Assembly: GCA_030407315.1 (NCBI GenBank) | Contig: JALQPE010002468.1 | Location: forward strand, 1-64,000 | DNA from: Asparagopsis taxiformis | Lineage: Eukaryota; Rhodophyta; Florideophyceae; Bonnemaisoniales; Bonnemaisoniaceae | DNA length: 64,000 nt | Direction: 5' to 3' | Part shown: piece by piece, positions 28,314 through 38,457 of the stretch | Layout: each line of letters opens with the position of its first letter | Numbering within the stretch: position 1 is the first letter of the stretch | Notes under the pieces: model-generated | The model's database searches: none | Told to the model about the DNA's origin: nothing | Seen by the model: the letters and a program-made list of their open reading frames with translations, nothing else | Made by a program: the position numbers and the translations under genes

Positions 28314-30203
28314 CTACAAAAACGTGAGGCTTATTGAGAAAAAACCCAAGACAGCAGTCATAAAAGGCATAGCAGATGGAGGTTCCGGAGACAACGGTGA
28401 AACCGCAGGCGGTACTGTAGATGAGGGTTTAGGAACATCCACAGAATCGGGTTGCTTCCTGTTGCTTGATTCTGAGTGCATCTGAGATGATGCAACACCG
28501 TCCTCTTCTCGCACATTCCGGGACTTCGCCCCATCAGATTTAAAGCTGTTTCTGTCTCCATTTCTTTTGGTCCGTGTACTACTAGAATTGTCGTTAAACG
28601 GACGAACATTCATCCTACCCATGTTCACCTCTGAATCCACTTCCAGTAAGGACAAAGCGCTCTCAGTGGGACTGAGTTCCAGTACATCGATCCACATACC
28701 AGTTGGTGCAAAGTCACCTGGTAGTGGGTCTGATACCGAAAGACGTTCATTTTCCCGTCCTGCCATAACGACAGAGCGTTCGAAGACTAGCTGAGCTCGA
28801 GATGCAGAACCATGTGTCCGTTCCAATTCACTGTACAGTTTCCAAATAGTGTGCGTGTTTGGCTGCAGCTTTATACAACTCTCCAGCAGATCACGTGCAC
28901 GTGGCATGTTACCGTCCTCTGCTTCAAGCTTGGCAAGGGACGACAATAGTGGGATGGAGTGTGGGTCAATATCAAGGCCATGCACAAAGTATCGGCGTGC
29001 TTGCTGGACATTATCTTGAGAAGCTTCGAGGTTTGCCCATGAATGCCATGTTCTTACGGCATGTCGTGATTGGGGGGCCGCCCAAATTGCTTCCTGAAAG
29101 AGCTCTCGGGCACGAGAAAGATTTCCATTGCGCTCCTCCATGCGTGCCCAGGCATGCCAGGAGGGTCCATGACGTTTGTTGATACGGAGTGCATCTAGGA
29201 TATGCTTGCGCGCCTCTTCCATATCCCCAGCACGGTATGCAAGCATAGCATACGCTTGGTGTGGTGCAGGGTCATCAGGGCGCACATTGATGGCGCGTCG
29301 CAGGAGAGAAGCAGCCTTTCGGCTGTCTCCAGCACGTTCACATGCAACGGCATGAGAGATGTACGCGTGAGTGTTTCTAGGGCCCGCTTTGTGAGCATGT
29401 TTGAAGAGGGAAGTTGCTTCTTTGAAGTGTCCGAGTCTGTCTTCTAGACAACCCCACAAGACGAAAGTTGCGGCATTGTTCGGGTTCGCCTCTATTCCTT
29501 TCTTAAAACAGGAACGTGCTGCCGAATAGTTACCCAGTGATTTCTCCAGAACACCCCAAACATGCCATACATAATAATTACTTGGATCAGCCAATGCACC
29601 GCGTTTGAAGGCATCCCGGGCTGACAAGGGGTCGCGTGCGTGGCGTTGATACCAGAGACCTAGAGCGACCCAGGAGGCGCAATGTGTATCGTCTGCGCGG
29701 ATTGCAGATTCGTAAAGTGACTTGGCACGCTCAATACAGGACTGGCGTTCCTCAAAAACTCCCCATGCTTGTAAAAGGTAGGGGTTCTTACGCGAAGCAG
29801 AAACACCGCGACGGAAAGTACGACGGGCTTGTTCATAATTACCTATGGAAATTTGAATGCGTGCGAGGCCCAGCCAGGCTCGACCATCTGCGCTGTTGAT
29901 GGATATGCAGCGACGGTAGAGCACCTCTGCTTTGGACGGGTCGGCATTTGGGCCTCGTGTGAGCTGGCGGGCGCGGTAAGTGAGGAGGTCCAGTTGAACT
30001 GGGAGGGGCGTTGCTGGAGAAGTTTGGGAAATGTCTGACGTCTGTTCCGTTTCAAAAATGTGGTTCTGAACCTTCTTGGAGAAATATTGTTGTGAGGGCA
30101 ACTGGTTTTCGTGGTTTGTTGGAGACGCCTGACATGTTGGGCGGGGGCGTTTCGCGAAAGGATGTGATGCAGGCAACACGATTGGGATGAAAGAGGGAAC
30201 CAT
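28314..30203 (-). CDS. Plastid HAT/TPR-repeat RNA-maturation factor (MBB1/HCF107-like)
   Basis: The frame extends to 30383, but the leader from ATG 30203 (MVPSFIPIVLPASHPFAKRP) looks like a plastid transit peptide; ATG 30305 is an alternative. About eleven tandem HAT-type repeats follow, with the recurring pattern W-x-x-x-A-x-x-E-x-x-x-G-x-x-x-x-A-R-x-x-F. Examples are AWLGLARIQISIGNYEQARR and TWHSWANLEASQDN. Arrays of this kind define HCF107/MBB1, which bind the 5' end of psbH/psbB transcripts in chloroplasts to stabilise and process them. The C terminus has a disordered Ser-rich segment and a short hydrophobic end (FMTAVLGFFSISLTFL) that could be membrane-associated. It shares a ~280-bp divergent promoter region with the next gene. 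Confidence 0.75.
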   Translation of the reverse strand: MVPSFIPIVLPASHPFAKRPRPTCQASPTNHENQLPSQQYFSKKVQNHIFETEQTSDISQTSPATPLPVQLDLLTYRARQLTRGPNADPSKAEVLYRRCISINSADGRAWLGLARIQISIGNYEQARRTFRRGVSASRKNPYLLQAWGVFEERQSCIERAKSLYESAIRADDTHCASWVALGLWYQRHARDPLSARDAFKRGALADPSNYYVWHVWGVLEKSLGNYSAARSCFKKGIEANPNNAATFVLWGCLEDRLGHFKEATSLFKHAHKAGPRNTHAYISHAVACERAGDSRKAASLLRRAINVRPDDPAPHQAYAMLAYRAGDMEEARKHILDALRINKRHGPSWHAWARMEERNGNLSRARELFQEAIWAAPQSRHAVRTWHSWANLEASQDNVQQARRYFVHGLDIDPHSIPLLSSLAKLEAEDGNMPRARDLLESCIKLQPNTHTIWKLYSELERTHGSASRAQLVFERSVVMAGRENERLSVSDPLPGDFAPTGMWIDVLELSPTESALSLLEVDSEVNMGRMNVRPFNDNSSSTRTKRNGDRNSFKSDGAKSRNVREEDGVASSQMHSESSNRKQPDSVDVPKPSSTVPPAVSPLSPEPPSAMPFMTAVLGFFSISLTFL

Positions 30204-30480
30204 TATCGCCAACGAGCACCATTCCGGGGTGAACGAGACATGAGGGTTGATGGGGAAGTAGGGAAAAACGTATACGGCCCGAAACGCAGAGATAAATTCT
30301 GACATGTTAGATCTAAGCCACACAAAACGACATCGTGGTGGATGCGTCAATCTGAAAATCAACTTATATACACGTGGCCACATGTACGCGTGTAAGCAAA
30401 TATTTTGTATGTTGGAGTTGCAATCTGTTTCTTTGGCGAACAGTTGTTGTTTCCACAGTTCGGATCAGCACCAGTTGACA

Positions 30481-31515
30481 ATGAAGCAAGTGAAGATTCT
30501 GAAACGACCGTCTTCGTCTAGTCCATCTGTGACCAAGCCGATTCCATCCACCCCGCAAGATCGAGTTTCTGCTCAGATCACAACGCTGCTCCACGATGCT
30601 CTCACTCGCGAACGGGCACGTCTGGAGCAGTTGCAAAAAGCGCGCCAAGAAGCACTGTTCCGCTCCATAGCTAGCATGTTGTCAGCACGTCTTTCAACTG
30701 TTATTCATTCGGCCGCAACCCGAGAAACTGATGCACTCGTTACCGCATTTGCCAAACTGAATAATGCCTCAGCGCCTGAGCCCGCTGCGCCAAACCAAAG
30801 CGCTTCATCAACACGCGACGCCTTTGCTGCTGCGTTTGAGAAAACAGCCCTGCCTGCCTTCGAGTCTTCTGTCCGTGACATGCTGGCAGCGATGGCAACA
30901 TTGGTAGAGAAAGCTGCGGAGGAACAAGTAGTGGCCCCCGCCGCAGCAGTTGGCACGGCGATGGCACGTGCCGCTGATGAGATCCGATCTGTGAAAGCCA
31001 CGACTGTAGATCTTATCGCTACTGCTGCTGCCTCCCGGCCGCAGACTGAGAGTGACCCAGACGCGGAAGACTTGCGCATCGTTCAAAGTGCCCTTGACAG
31101 CGGTGATGTGAGGCGTGCACTGTTGCATGCGACAGGAAAGTCAGCTGCGGTTTGTGCTCGAGCTGTAAATGGGGCGTTAGACAGCGATGTGTCTGCGCAA
31201 GATGTATTGGGTGATTTGGGTGATCTGATGCCGCCGCGTAGACAGCTGGTATTATTAGCAGCTATATTGTCATCGGATCTAGCCGATAGGACGGAGCAAA
31301 GGATTAGTTGGTTATACGAGGTTGTCACTTCTATGGATGATGCTCCCGAATTTGACCTATCCGTACCAGCAGTTGTGGAAGACTCTAAGTGGTTGTTGGA
31401 AAGTGTTATTGATAAGTTGAGACAGTTTTCCAAGGGAGGTGCAATGGCTGCACGTGACGTGAAGCATGCCAAGCTACTCATTCGAGTGTTGACAGCACAT
31501 GTCAAGGCGTTGTGA
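30481..31515 (+). CDS. EDC4/VARICOSE C-terminal-like protein lacking the WD40 domain
   Basis: Starting at ATG 30481 the protein has 344 residues. After a short basic leader come long amphipathic helices with AFAAAFEKTALPAFESSVRD, matching the conserved C-terminal helical part of EDC4 (VARICOSE in plants). A helical-repeat block follows: VQSALDSGDVRRALLHATGK, LGDLMPPRRQLVLLAAILSS and RISWLYEVVTSMD. EDC4 scaffolds the DCP2-DCP1 mRNA decapping complex in processing bodies. Typical EDC4 proteins exceed 1,000 residues and begin with a WD40 propeller. That part is absent here, and the space upstream is occupied by the divergent gene. It may be a stand-alone C-terminal module, or the WD40 part may be encoded elsewhere. 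Confidence 0.7.
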   Translation: MKQVKILKRPSSSSPSVTKPIPSTPQDRVSAQITTLLHDALTRERARLEQLQKARQEALFRSIASMLSARLSTVIHSAATRETDALVTAFAKLNNASAPEPAAPNQSASSTRDAFAAAFEKTALPAFESSVRDMLAAMATLVEKAAEEQVVAPAAAVGTAMARAADEIRSVKATTVDLIATAAASRPQTESDPDAEDLRIVQSALDSGDVRRALLHATGKSAAVCARAVNGALDSDVSAQDVLGDLGDLMPPRRQLVLLAAILSSDLADRTEQRISWLYEVVTSMDDAPEFDLSVPAVVEDSKWLLESVIDKLRQFSKGGAMAARDVKHAKLLIRVLTAHVKAL

Positions 31516-31719
31516 AATTACTTGTAATAAAAGGCAACGTGTACAACGTGTTTTGGAATAGCTCAAATCTACATTATGCACAGCACAGCAGAGCAAGGCG
31601 GCAATTAAATTTAGTGTCTTTTCACAAACGCGCACTCCGCCTCATTCTCTCAACTTCCCTCTGCGCGAGCCAAGCTCCTTGCCGGGTTCCACCCGCACCA
31701 CATCTGAGCGCATTTACCG

Positions 31720-34700
31720 ATGACTACGAATCAAGCCAGCACTGGTGCGACGGGCTTTCTGTTTGGGAACATCGACCGTCGCGGTCGCCTTGACGAAGAT
31801 TACTTGTCTGATGAAGCGAAGGACACCATCGACAATGTCGGCGCAAAAGTTACTGAAAAGGATGCAAACTTGCGTGAGATCTCCCAATCTCTGCCTCCTA
31901 CCTCCACTCTTCATTCTGACGATGAAGACTATGACGACCCACAACTCCCCAGTGCATCAGATGACCGTGTAGACTATTATGACGAAACTGAGGAGGTGGA
32001 AGATGATGGTCTTGACGACCAGCAACGTGCTGAAATGGCTCAGCTTGCCCTCCGCACTGCATCAGCAGCCCCGGATGAAGATGACGAGGATTACGACGAT
32101 GATCCTCCGCAACCTGATCCTCCGGCTCCCACACCCCCCGTCGTCTTGGATCCTGCTTTACAAGCGCAGCGCAAGCTTCTCGAAGATGCCCGTGAGAGGG
32201 CCCGCGTTTCTGCAGATTCTTTCCCATCGTTAACACATCACCCACCACCTTTACCTCATCCCGCTGTTCAACCAGATGCAGACGAAGAGGATGACCCTAT
32301 CAAATTTTCTCGCGTATTCTCGAAACCTAGTCAGCCTATACAATTTGTTCCGAAGCGTCGCCGTTTCGGAATTCAGCTTGTGTCAGAACCTTTGCCCATT
32401 TTAGCTTCAGACGATGTCGAGCGCCTTGAAACCGCCCCTCCTGCCCCTGTCGTGGATCCCATTCGTGTCGTATTGGCATATGATGCTCCCAATTCTGCCG
32501 TTCGGTATCCACGTCCTCAGAAAGCTAATTTGATTCCTTCAATGCCGGCGCCGCTTACCGACAAAGATGCAGAGGAATACGAAGATGCAGCCAAACCACT
32601 TGACCCGTCCAAGTCTCCATCTGCACCTACAACGGAAAATGTGCGCGCTGCAAAAGTAGACGACTTGAGCCATGCGCTTGTGCAACAAGTCGCATGGGAA
32701 GATGATATCATTTGGAATGCTGACACAGACGCCGATGAAGAAGATGATTGGTACATTTCAGTGGACAAGAATGCTGCTAAAGATACTGACATGAAAGATG
32801 GAGACAACTCCGATGACGACGACGACGAATTTGAGGAACCGGTTATCATTAATGAGCTAAACCTGAAATCAAGTAAGCAGGCGGAATCAGATTCTGATGA
32901 AGACATGGAGTGGGAAGATGGTCAACAGGCTGCTGATGCTGCTGCTACCGAAAATGCGAAATCTAACAAACAGGAAGAAACGAGGATGAAAACCAGTGCC
33001 GCAAATCAAAAGCTGCAGACTCCCTCAACTACTAACGGCTCCAATCCAGTCATAAAAATTCCTTTGTCAGCACCAGTGAAAGGTCTTAAATCTGCGTTAC
33101 CTCCATCGAAAAAGAAGCCTTCGAACAAAGCAACGGATCCTGCGGATGCAGCGAAGAAAAGTGCTCCAAACAACAATACCTCTGAAGAGAAGCCTGAAAT
33201 ACCCATTCCAAAGGCGCATCCAGGGAGTGATATCATCAAGACTATTATAGCGCCAAATAAAGAGTTGGAGGAGGGGACGTGGATTCACGACGTTGTCTGG
33301 GATTCCCAGAGTGAAAGTGACATTCGAGAACCTTTGAATTGTCATTCAGCGCCTCGTGACGATCACCTATCCAACCGATTTTCTCGCCTCATTCTGGATA
33401 TGAATGATCCCAACATGATCTTTGAGCATCTTTCTGATGATTCGGTTGTGAAGATCGACGAGAAGAAAAGGGTAGAACCATTTGACGCTACTCTCACGAC
33501 TTGGAAGATGAATACTTTAATCCGCTCATCTGGAACTCAAGTACTTCAACTTCTCGAAGCAGACAGATTCAATATCTCAAACGACCTTTACTATGCGAGT
33601 GGCACCTCAAACTTTATGAAAGTTGATCGCCGTTCTATTCTACGAGGCCTTCAGAATGCGCCCCCAGCCGTAAAATGTCAAACAACGAAGAGTGTACTAT
33701 CTGATGAAGAGCTGTTGTGGTTCAGGAGACCTAAGTTGAAGAAAGACAACCTCTCAAGAGATATGGAGATTGTTCCATTTCGAAGGAAGCGCCCGAAGGG
33801 TGGAAACGCGCAAATTGCTGGACAAATTCCGAAGAAGAGAGGTGAACTGTTGTGTGCTCCACCAAGCAGTAGTGCCAGAGATGCATACAGAGTATCACTT
33901 TATGAGTATACTTTGGAGCGCCAACCTTGCATTCTTCCCATTCCGGGCATGGCATCTCGAATCGTGACCTACGCGAGGAAGAGTTCAGCAGCTGCTGCTG
34001 CAGAAGCATTGAAGAATGCAGCTGGGACTCCAGAAGCAGATACTGTTTTCATGTCACCTGATGAGCCTCCGCCCGTTCATGCCGGGGATTTGGAAGCAGA
34101 CGGCCCACCTCTGTCTGTGGTCGAATCTCATGTCTACTCCGCGCCATGTGTACGAACTGCAGCACCAACAACAGACTTTCTTCTTATTCGCAGAGATGGA
34201 AAGTTGCATGTCAGAGAAATCGATTCTATTGTATCCCTGGGAGTAACAGAACCGAAAGTGGAGATCATGGCTCCAAACACGGATCGTTTCAAGAAGTACT
34301 CAAAGGATCGTGTTCTCTTGTGGATTTTAAGAGAATTTGCCAGACAACAAAAGGACAAAGTGAAACAGATCAAACAAGAGAAGAAGCACAACGTCAAGGA
34401 TGACATGACCCCACCTTCAATCGAGAAGGAACAAATCTTTGACGAGTTCAATCGCAGACGGACTTACTCTGAGACGTCGTTGTTGAGACTCCTGAAAGAA
34501 TTGGCCAGGTATCAGAATGGCAGATATATCATGAGCGAAGAACCTTCGAAGGGTTTTGCAGCTAGAGAGGCAGAATTGCTACGAACTGTCACTCCACAAG
34601 AGACGGCAGCTTTTGAAGCAATGGAATCTGGCTGGGAAATCCTACTCGATCGTGGTATTCAAATATTTACCTACCCCAGCTCTCAAGGAAATATCACAGC

Positions 34701-36903
34701 GGCTGCAGAGCGTTCCGGGCTGGAAGCAGGACCAGCAGTCGGGGCGTTCATAAAGAATCAGCTCCTCAAGTCGCCTTGGCACAAATCTCAAATGATTATT
34801 TCAGCACAAAAACAACAACGCAAAGAACTTCTCCAGGTACTATCTCTTGCACGTATTGTCAATGATCTTCGCGAGGGAGGAACTGTTATGGAGTCACGTT
34901 TAATGTCATTAACAGCGGCAGAAATGAACAACGTTCTTACCAATCAGTATCGTGTTAACTCGAGAAAAATCCCGACTGATGTCGAAGAGCGACGGGTTCT
35001 AGTTAGAGAGATGGCGCAAAAGAAAGGAAAAAGCAATGCTAATGATGTTTCGGACTATGCGATGCTAATTCAACAAGTTATGACGAAGCACCGCAACGCT
35101 GGGCTTATGAAAGCAGGAGCAAATCCCGCTGGAACGGCAACAGCAGCCAGTTGTCCAATTGGTCTCCCACTTGAGATCCAACGTAGGTGCTTGGAACATG
35201 GAGACGTTGAAGATCTCCCTATCGAAGAGGAAGATGGTTTTACTGATGCAGACGCAGCAGCAGCTTTTACGGCTTCAGGAGAGGAAGCCTTTGGTAAGAA
35301 GCCAGTGTCGAAGGAAAAAGAATCGAAAGGGGCAGCTCCCAAAAAAGTTGTGAAGAAGGCAAAGGTAGTCAAAAAGCCTCAGAAGCCATCTACGCCAATG
35401 ACGCCGCAAGAAGCCGAAAATGCAGAGGAAGCAGCTGAACTTGAGAAACTGTTGAGTTCATCAGTGGCCAACCCGAAACCACCAGTTCCTCCAAAGGTAC
35501 CAAATAGTGAACCGAAGAGGAAGAAAAAGAAAGTAACTCGTTTGAAGGTAACCAAGAAGGTAACCGATCCTGACGGTACACAACGGTCTGTTGTGAAAGT
35601 TGTAACAGACCCAGACGAAATAGCCAGACTTCTGGAAAAGGAGGCCCAGAAAAGCGGTAAGAAGCCTCAAAAGAAAACGCTTGGTCCCAAGGAAAGCGGA
35701 GATGGAGCGTCAAGTGGTGGCCTCAAGATTGCTATTGATTTGAGAATGCTGTCACAAGGTGGTAAAGCTGGAGTGAAAAAGAAGCAAGGTGCGGTGCAAG
35801 TGCGGAAGAAAGTTAAGAAACCTAGTCCGAAGGAAGGAAACTCATCGGGAACGGGATCTCAACCAGTGCGCAAGTCAGAGAAGGGCCAGATCGGAAAAAT
35901 TAAGATCAGTACGAAACAACTGCACAAAGATAAACAGCAAGCAGCTCTGAAACGTAAGCGGTCTCAGTATGGAGATGATTTGGAATATCGTGCTAAGAAG
36001 ACAGCTAAAACTTCGCGAAGGAAGAGAAATGGAACAGTTGAGCTAAATAGCATTTTAGAGAAGATTGAAAAGACTGTGCGCGAGACAGATGGCTATGTTG
36101 CTAGCGTCGATCCAGTTTTGAAAATTGCACGCCTTCGTGATGGTGAATCTCCACCGCCTGGGGTTCAAGCGAGCAATCTTGCAGCACCCAAGAACACAGG
36201 ACTTGATTTTACTTCGGCTGTAGATACCAAACTGGTCCCGCACTACAAGGATATCGTGAAGAGGCCGATGTATTTGAATTTGATCAAGTATAAGTGCAAG
36301 AGAACAACGTATCAGTCTGCATCGGAATATCTGGAAGATATGGACTTGTTAGTTCGTAATGCTCGTGCATTCAACAGCTCGCCTGATGTTCAGTGGGTAG
36401 TCCAACATGCAGAGTTATTGCAGGAGGTTGCAGTTGAACAAGTTTCACGAAAGGCTGACGAGATCAGGGCAGCAGAAGAAATGGTCGCTCTGGAAAAATC
36501 AGAAGCCAAGAACGCTAGCGCAAGTGGAGCAAATGCCAAGTCGAAGAGTAAGAAAGCGAAGAGTAAGGATGGGAAAAAAGGGCAGAACAGCGCATCAAAG
36601 AAGGACATGAAACTAGAAGTTGTCGAGGTGCAGGATGGATCGGATAAGGAAGGCAGTAATCCGAATTTGTCTGTTCCAGTTATTGACCTTAGCGAAGAAC
36701 CGCTCGGTGAACATCATGAGTTACAGTCACGAGATGGTAGTCCCCCTCCTGCTCCCTCGCCAATTCTAGATGCAGGGATGACAGACGACATATATTCAAT
36801 CGAGGGACCGGTTCTTACGAGCAGAGATGTTGATGGGGAGGATACCGGGGCTGACAACGTAGTTTTGGATCTAGACGATATTGGTGGGAATGATGTCGAA
36901 TAG
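31720..36903 (+). CDS. TAF1: Transcription initiation factor TFIID subunit 1
   Basis: A single 1,727-codon frame with no intron. The acidic N terminus is followed by the TAF1 signature WEDDIIWNADTD (~residue 325). The central conserved TAF1 domain (residues ~500-1000) contains TWIHDVVWD, DDHLSNRFSRLILDMNDPN, FNISNDLYYASG and LLWFRRPKLKKDNL. Long Lys-rich segments precede one bromodomain at ~1440-1570 (DFTSAVDTKLVPHYKDIVKR, MYLNLIKYKC, FNSSPDVQWV). The C terminus is acidic. Animal TAF1 has two bromodomains; single-bromodomain forms are usual in plants and algae. TAF1 is the scaffold of TFIID at RNA polymerase II promoters and binds TBP, TAF7 and acetylated histones. Confidence 0.92.
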   Translation: MTTNQASTGATGFLFGNIDRRGRLDEDYLSDEAKDTIDNVGAKVTEKDANLREISQSLPPTSTLHSDDEDYDDPQLPSASDDRVDYYDETEEVEDDGLDDQQRAEMAQLALRTASAAPDEDDEDYDDDPPQPDPPAPTPPVVLDPALQAQRKLLEDARERARVSADSFPSLTHHPPPLPHPAVQPDADEEDDPIKFSRVFSKPSQPIQFVPKRRRFGIQLVSEPLPILASDDVERLETAPPAPVVDPIRVVLAYDAPNSAVRYPRPQKANLIPSMPAPLTDKDAEEYEDAAKPLDPSKSPSAPTTENVRAAKVDDLSHALVQQVAWEDDIIWNADTDADEEDDWYISVDKNAAKDTDMKDGDNSDDDDDEFEEPVIINELNLKSSKQAESDSDEDMEWEDGQQAADAAATENAKSNKQEETRMKTSAANQKLQTPSTTNGSNPVIKIPLSAPVKGLKSALPPSKKKPSNKATDPADAAKKSAPNNNTSEEKPEIPIPKAHPGSDIIKTIIAPNKELEEGTWIHDVVWDSQSESDIREPLNCHSAPRDDHLSNRFSRLILDMNDPNMIFEHLSDDSVVKIDEKKRVEPFDATLTTWKMNTLIRSSGTQVLQLLEADRFNISNDLYYASGTSNFMKVDRRSILRGLQNAPPAVKCQTTKSVLSDEELLWFRRPKLKKDNLSRDMEIVPFRRKRPKGGNAQIAGQIPKKRGELLCAPPSSSARDAYRVSLYEYTLERQPCILPIPGMASRIVTYARKSSAAAAAEALKNAAGTPEADTVFMSPDEPPPVHAGDLEADGPPLSVVESHVYSAPCVRTAAPTTDFLLIRRDGKLHVREIDSIVSLGVTEPKVEIMAPNTDRFKKYSKDRVLLWILREFARQQKDKVKQIKQEKKHNVKDDMTPPSIEKEQIFDEFNRRRTYSETSLLRLLKELARYQNGRYIMSEEPSKGFAAREAELLRTVTPQETAAFEAMESGWEILLDRGIQIFTYPSSQGNITAAAERSGLEAGPAVGAFIKNQLLKSPWHKSQMIISAQKQQRKELLQVLSLARIVNDLREGGTVMESRLMSLTAAEMNNVLTNQYRVNSRKIPTDVEERRVLVREMAQKKGKSNANDVSDYAMLIQQVMTKHRNAGLMKAGANPAGTATAASCPIGLPLEIQRRCLEHGDVEDLPIEEEDGFTDADAAAAFTASGEEAFGKKPVSKEKESKGAAPKKVVKKAKVVKKPQKPSTPMTPQEAENAEEAAELEKLLSSSVANPKPPVPPKVPNSEPKRKKKKVTRLKVTKKVTDPDGTQRSVVKVVTDPDEIARLLEKEAQKSGKKPQKKTLGPKESGDGASSGGLKIAIDLRMLSQGGKAGVKKKQGAVQVRKKVKKPSPKEGNSSGTGSQPVRKSEKGQIGKIKISTKQLHKDKQQAALKRKRSQYGDDLEYRAKKTAKTSRRKRNGTVELNSILEKIEKTVRETDGYVASVDPVLKIARLRDGESPPPGVQASNLAAPKNTGLDFTSAVDTKLVPHYKDIVKRPMYLNLIKYKCKRTTYQSASEYLEDMDLLVRNARAFNSSPDVQWVVQHAELLQEVAVEQVSRKADEIRAAEEMVALEKSEAKNASASGANAKSKSKKAKSKDGKKGQNSASKKDMKLEVVEVQDGSDKEGSNPNLSVPVIDLSEEPLGEHHELQSRDGSPPPAPSPILDAGMTDDIYSIEGPVLTSRDVDGEDTGADNVVLDLDDIGGNDVE

Positions 36904-36976
36904 GAGCGTAACACAAACTAACATGTATATAAAGAATGATTCGCTAGAGACGTCGAATTGAGCACTAGTACAATTA

Positions 36977-38230
36977 TTATCCCTCCAAGTAGGTTGCAAA
37001 CTGCGGATGCTTCTCTAATATAGAATCAACACAATCATCAACGGCACTACATAAACTGGCGACGTGCGCGTCCCAGCGTTCGATCTGCTGCGTCTTCGCA
37101 TTGAGCGAAAACTCCAATATACCTTCTACCTGATCAATGGATGCTTTCATTCGATTCTCATAGATCATTCGTGCTGCAGTCGTCTCTGCTTTGGCTGCTG
37201 AAATTCCGAGCAAAACACCAAGCTCCGTAAACCGAATGTTAGTATATAGTCTGGACGCTGCTAATAAGTTATGCTCCACGACAGCGCGATCCAGAACCGT
37301 GTCGCCGTCGCTGTGCGAAGTTAATTGATGTGGAAGCAGCGTGGGTCGAAACTTTTCAATTTGAGTGCGCTCCAAAAGTCTGCCCATATGAATCGACTCT
37401 AGCAATGGAAAAATTTCCAGGCTTCTCGAGCGCTCGTCGTTATACAAAATAGCCAATACCCTAGAACGGCGCGGACCTGCCGGAGCAAGAATAGCGCACG
37501 TTACCGCATGAACAAGGGCGTGACTGAAGTCTGCATCGGCCATCGAATGCATAACCTGGGCGCTGTTTGGATGCTGGGAAAGTTGGTAGTACTTCATGGC
37601 AGCATCTTCAAACTTTCGCTTTGAATCCAGTATGCGTGCTTGACATACTCGGTGTTGCAGACGTAGGTCTTCATCCATGCATTCTTGCAGCAATGGAATT
37701 ACGCGATTGATATACACTTCAGCCTTATCATTCATCTCCGCCGAAAGGAAAAGTCGGGCGATACGTAGATAGTAGCGCAACAGGCCATGGTTGGGCAGAG
37801 AATGCATGGTATCGAAAGCCATCCTGGCAAGAACTTCAGCAGCTGAAGCCCAATCTGCAGCAGCTTCGAATTGCGCAGACGCTCGGTCACGCACAGGCAT
37901 CAATGTGTGCTCGAAAGAGAACGCGCGTGAATTGTTGGGAGTTGCATGAACTGAGAACAGAAATCTTGATATGCGCATGAAGGCAGGTTCTGGTAGCTCC
38001 AAACAGACGGAGCAGAATTCATTGTACAGCGTTCTTGCAAGAGAAAGCGGCAGCGTAGAGCCATACAAGAAAGCAGCAATGCCTTCCAGCACATCGCAGT
38101 TCTGCTCTCTGGCAGCTCTAGCGATGAGTTCAGAGTAGTCGCGCGCTCGATCGGAAGAGTCCACGATTAATCTAAGCTCGCGAAGAACCTGCGGCTGAAT
38201 GAGCGCATTTTCCCAGTTCACTTGATCCAT
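36977..38230 (-). CDS. CSN4: COP9 signalosome subunit 4
   Basis: The protein has 417 residues, the normal CSN4 length, with ATG at 38230. A helical-repeat N-terminal half leads into a PCI domain near residues 290-370: [60 protein letters not shown], then a C-terminal helix containing [10 protein letters not shown]. These blocks correspond closely to CSN4. The COP9 signalosome removes NEDD8 from cullin-RING ubiquitin ligases. The gene is convergent with TAF1, separated by only ~75 bp. Confidence 0.92.
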   Translation of the reverse strand: MDQVNWENALIQPQVLRELRLIVDSSDRARDYSELIARAAREQNCDVLEGIAAFLYGSTLPLSLARTLYNEFCSVCLELPEPAFMRISRFLFSVHATPNNSRAFSFEHTLMPVRDRASAQFEAAADWASAAEVLARMAFDTMHSLPNHGLLRYYLRIARLFLSAEMNDKAEVYINRVIPLLQECMDEDLRLQHRVCQARILDSKRKFEDAAMKYYQLSQHPNSAQVMHSMADADFSHALVHAVTCAILAPAGPRRSRVLAILYNDERSRSLEIFPLLESIHMGRLLERTQIEKFRPTLLPHQLTSHSDGDTVLDRAVVEHNLLAASRLYTNIRFTELGVLLGISAAKAETTAARMIYENRMKASIDQVEGILEFSLNAKTQQIERWDAHVASLCSAVDDCVDSILEKHPQFATYLEG

Positions 38231-38457
38231 TGTGGGCAGCTACGGTCCAAGTCGTTGGGCTGAGAAGGTTGCCAAAGCTAGACCCGCAATTTTGGAGACG
38301 AAAATATTGCGATCAATGCATGGCACAGTACGGTTCCAATCTAATTTCATAGTCTATACAACTTCATGACGTTCTTTATCGTTATCGTTAGCATTGTACC
38401 ATCATATGCGTCTTTCCACATTCCCAAACTTCACCACCGTCATGTAGGCTCGTTAGC

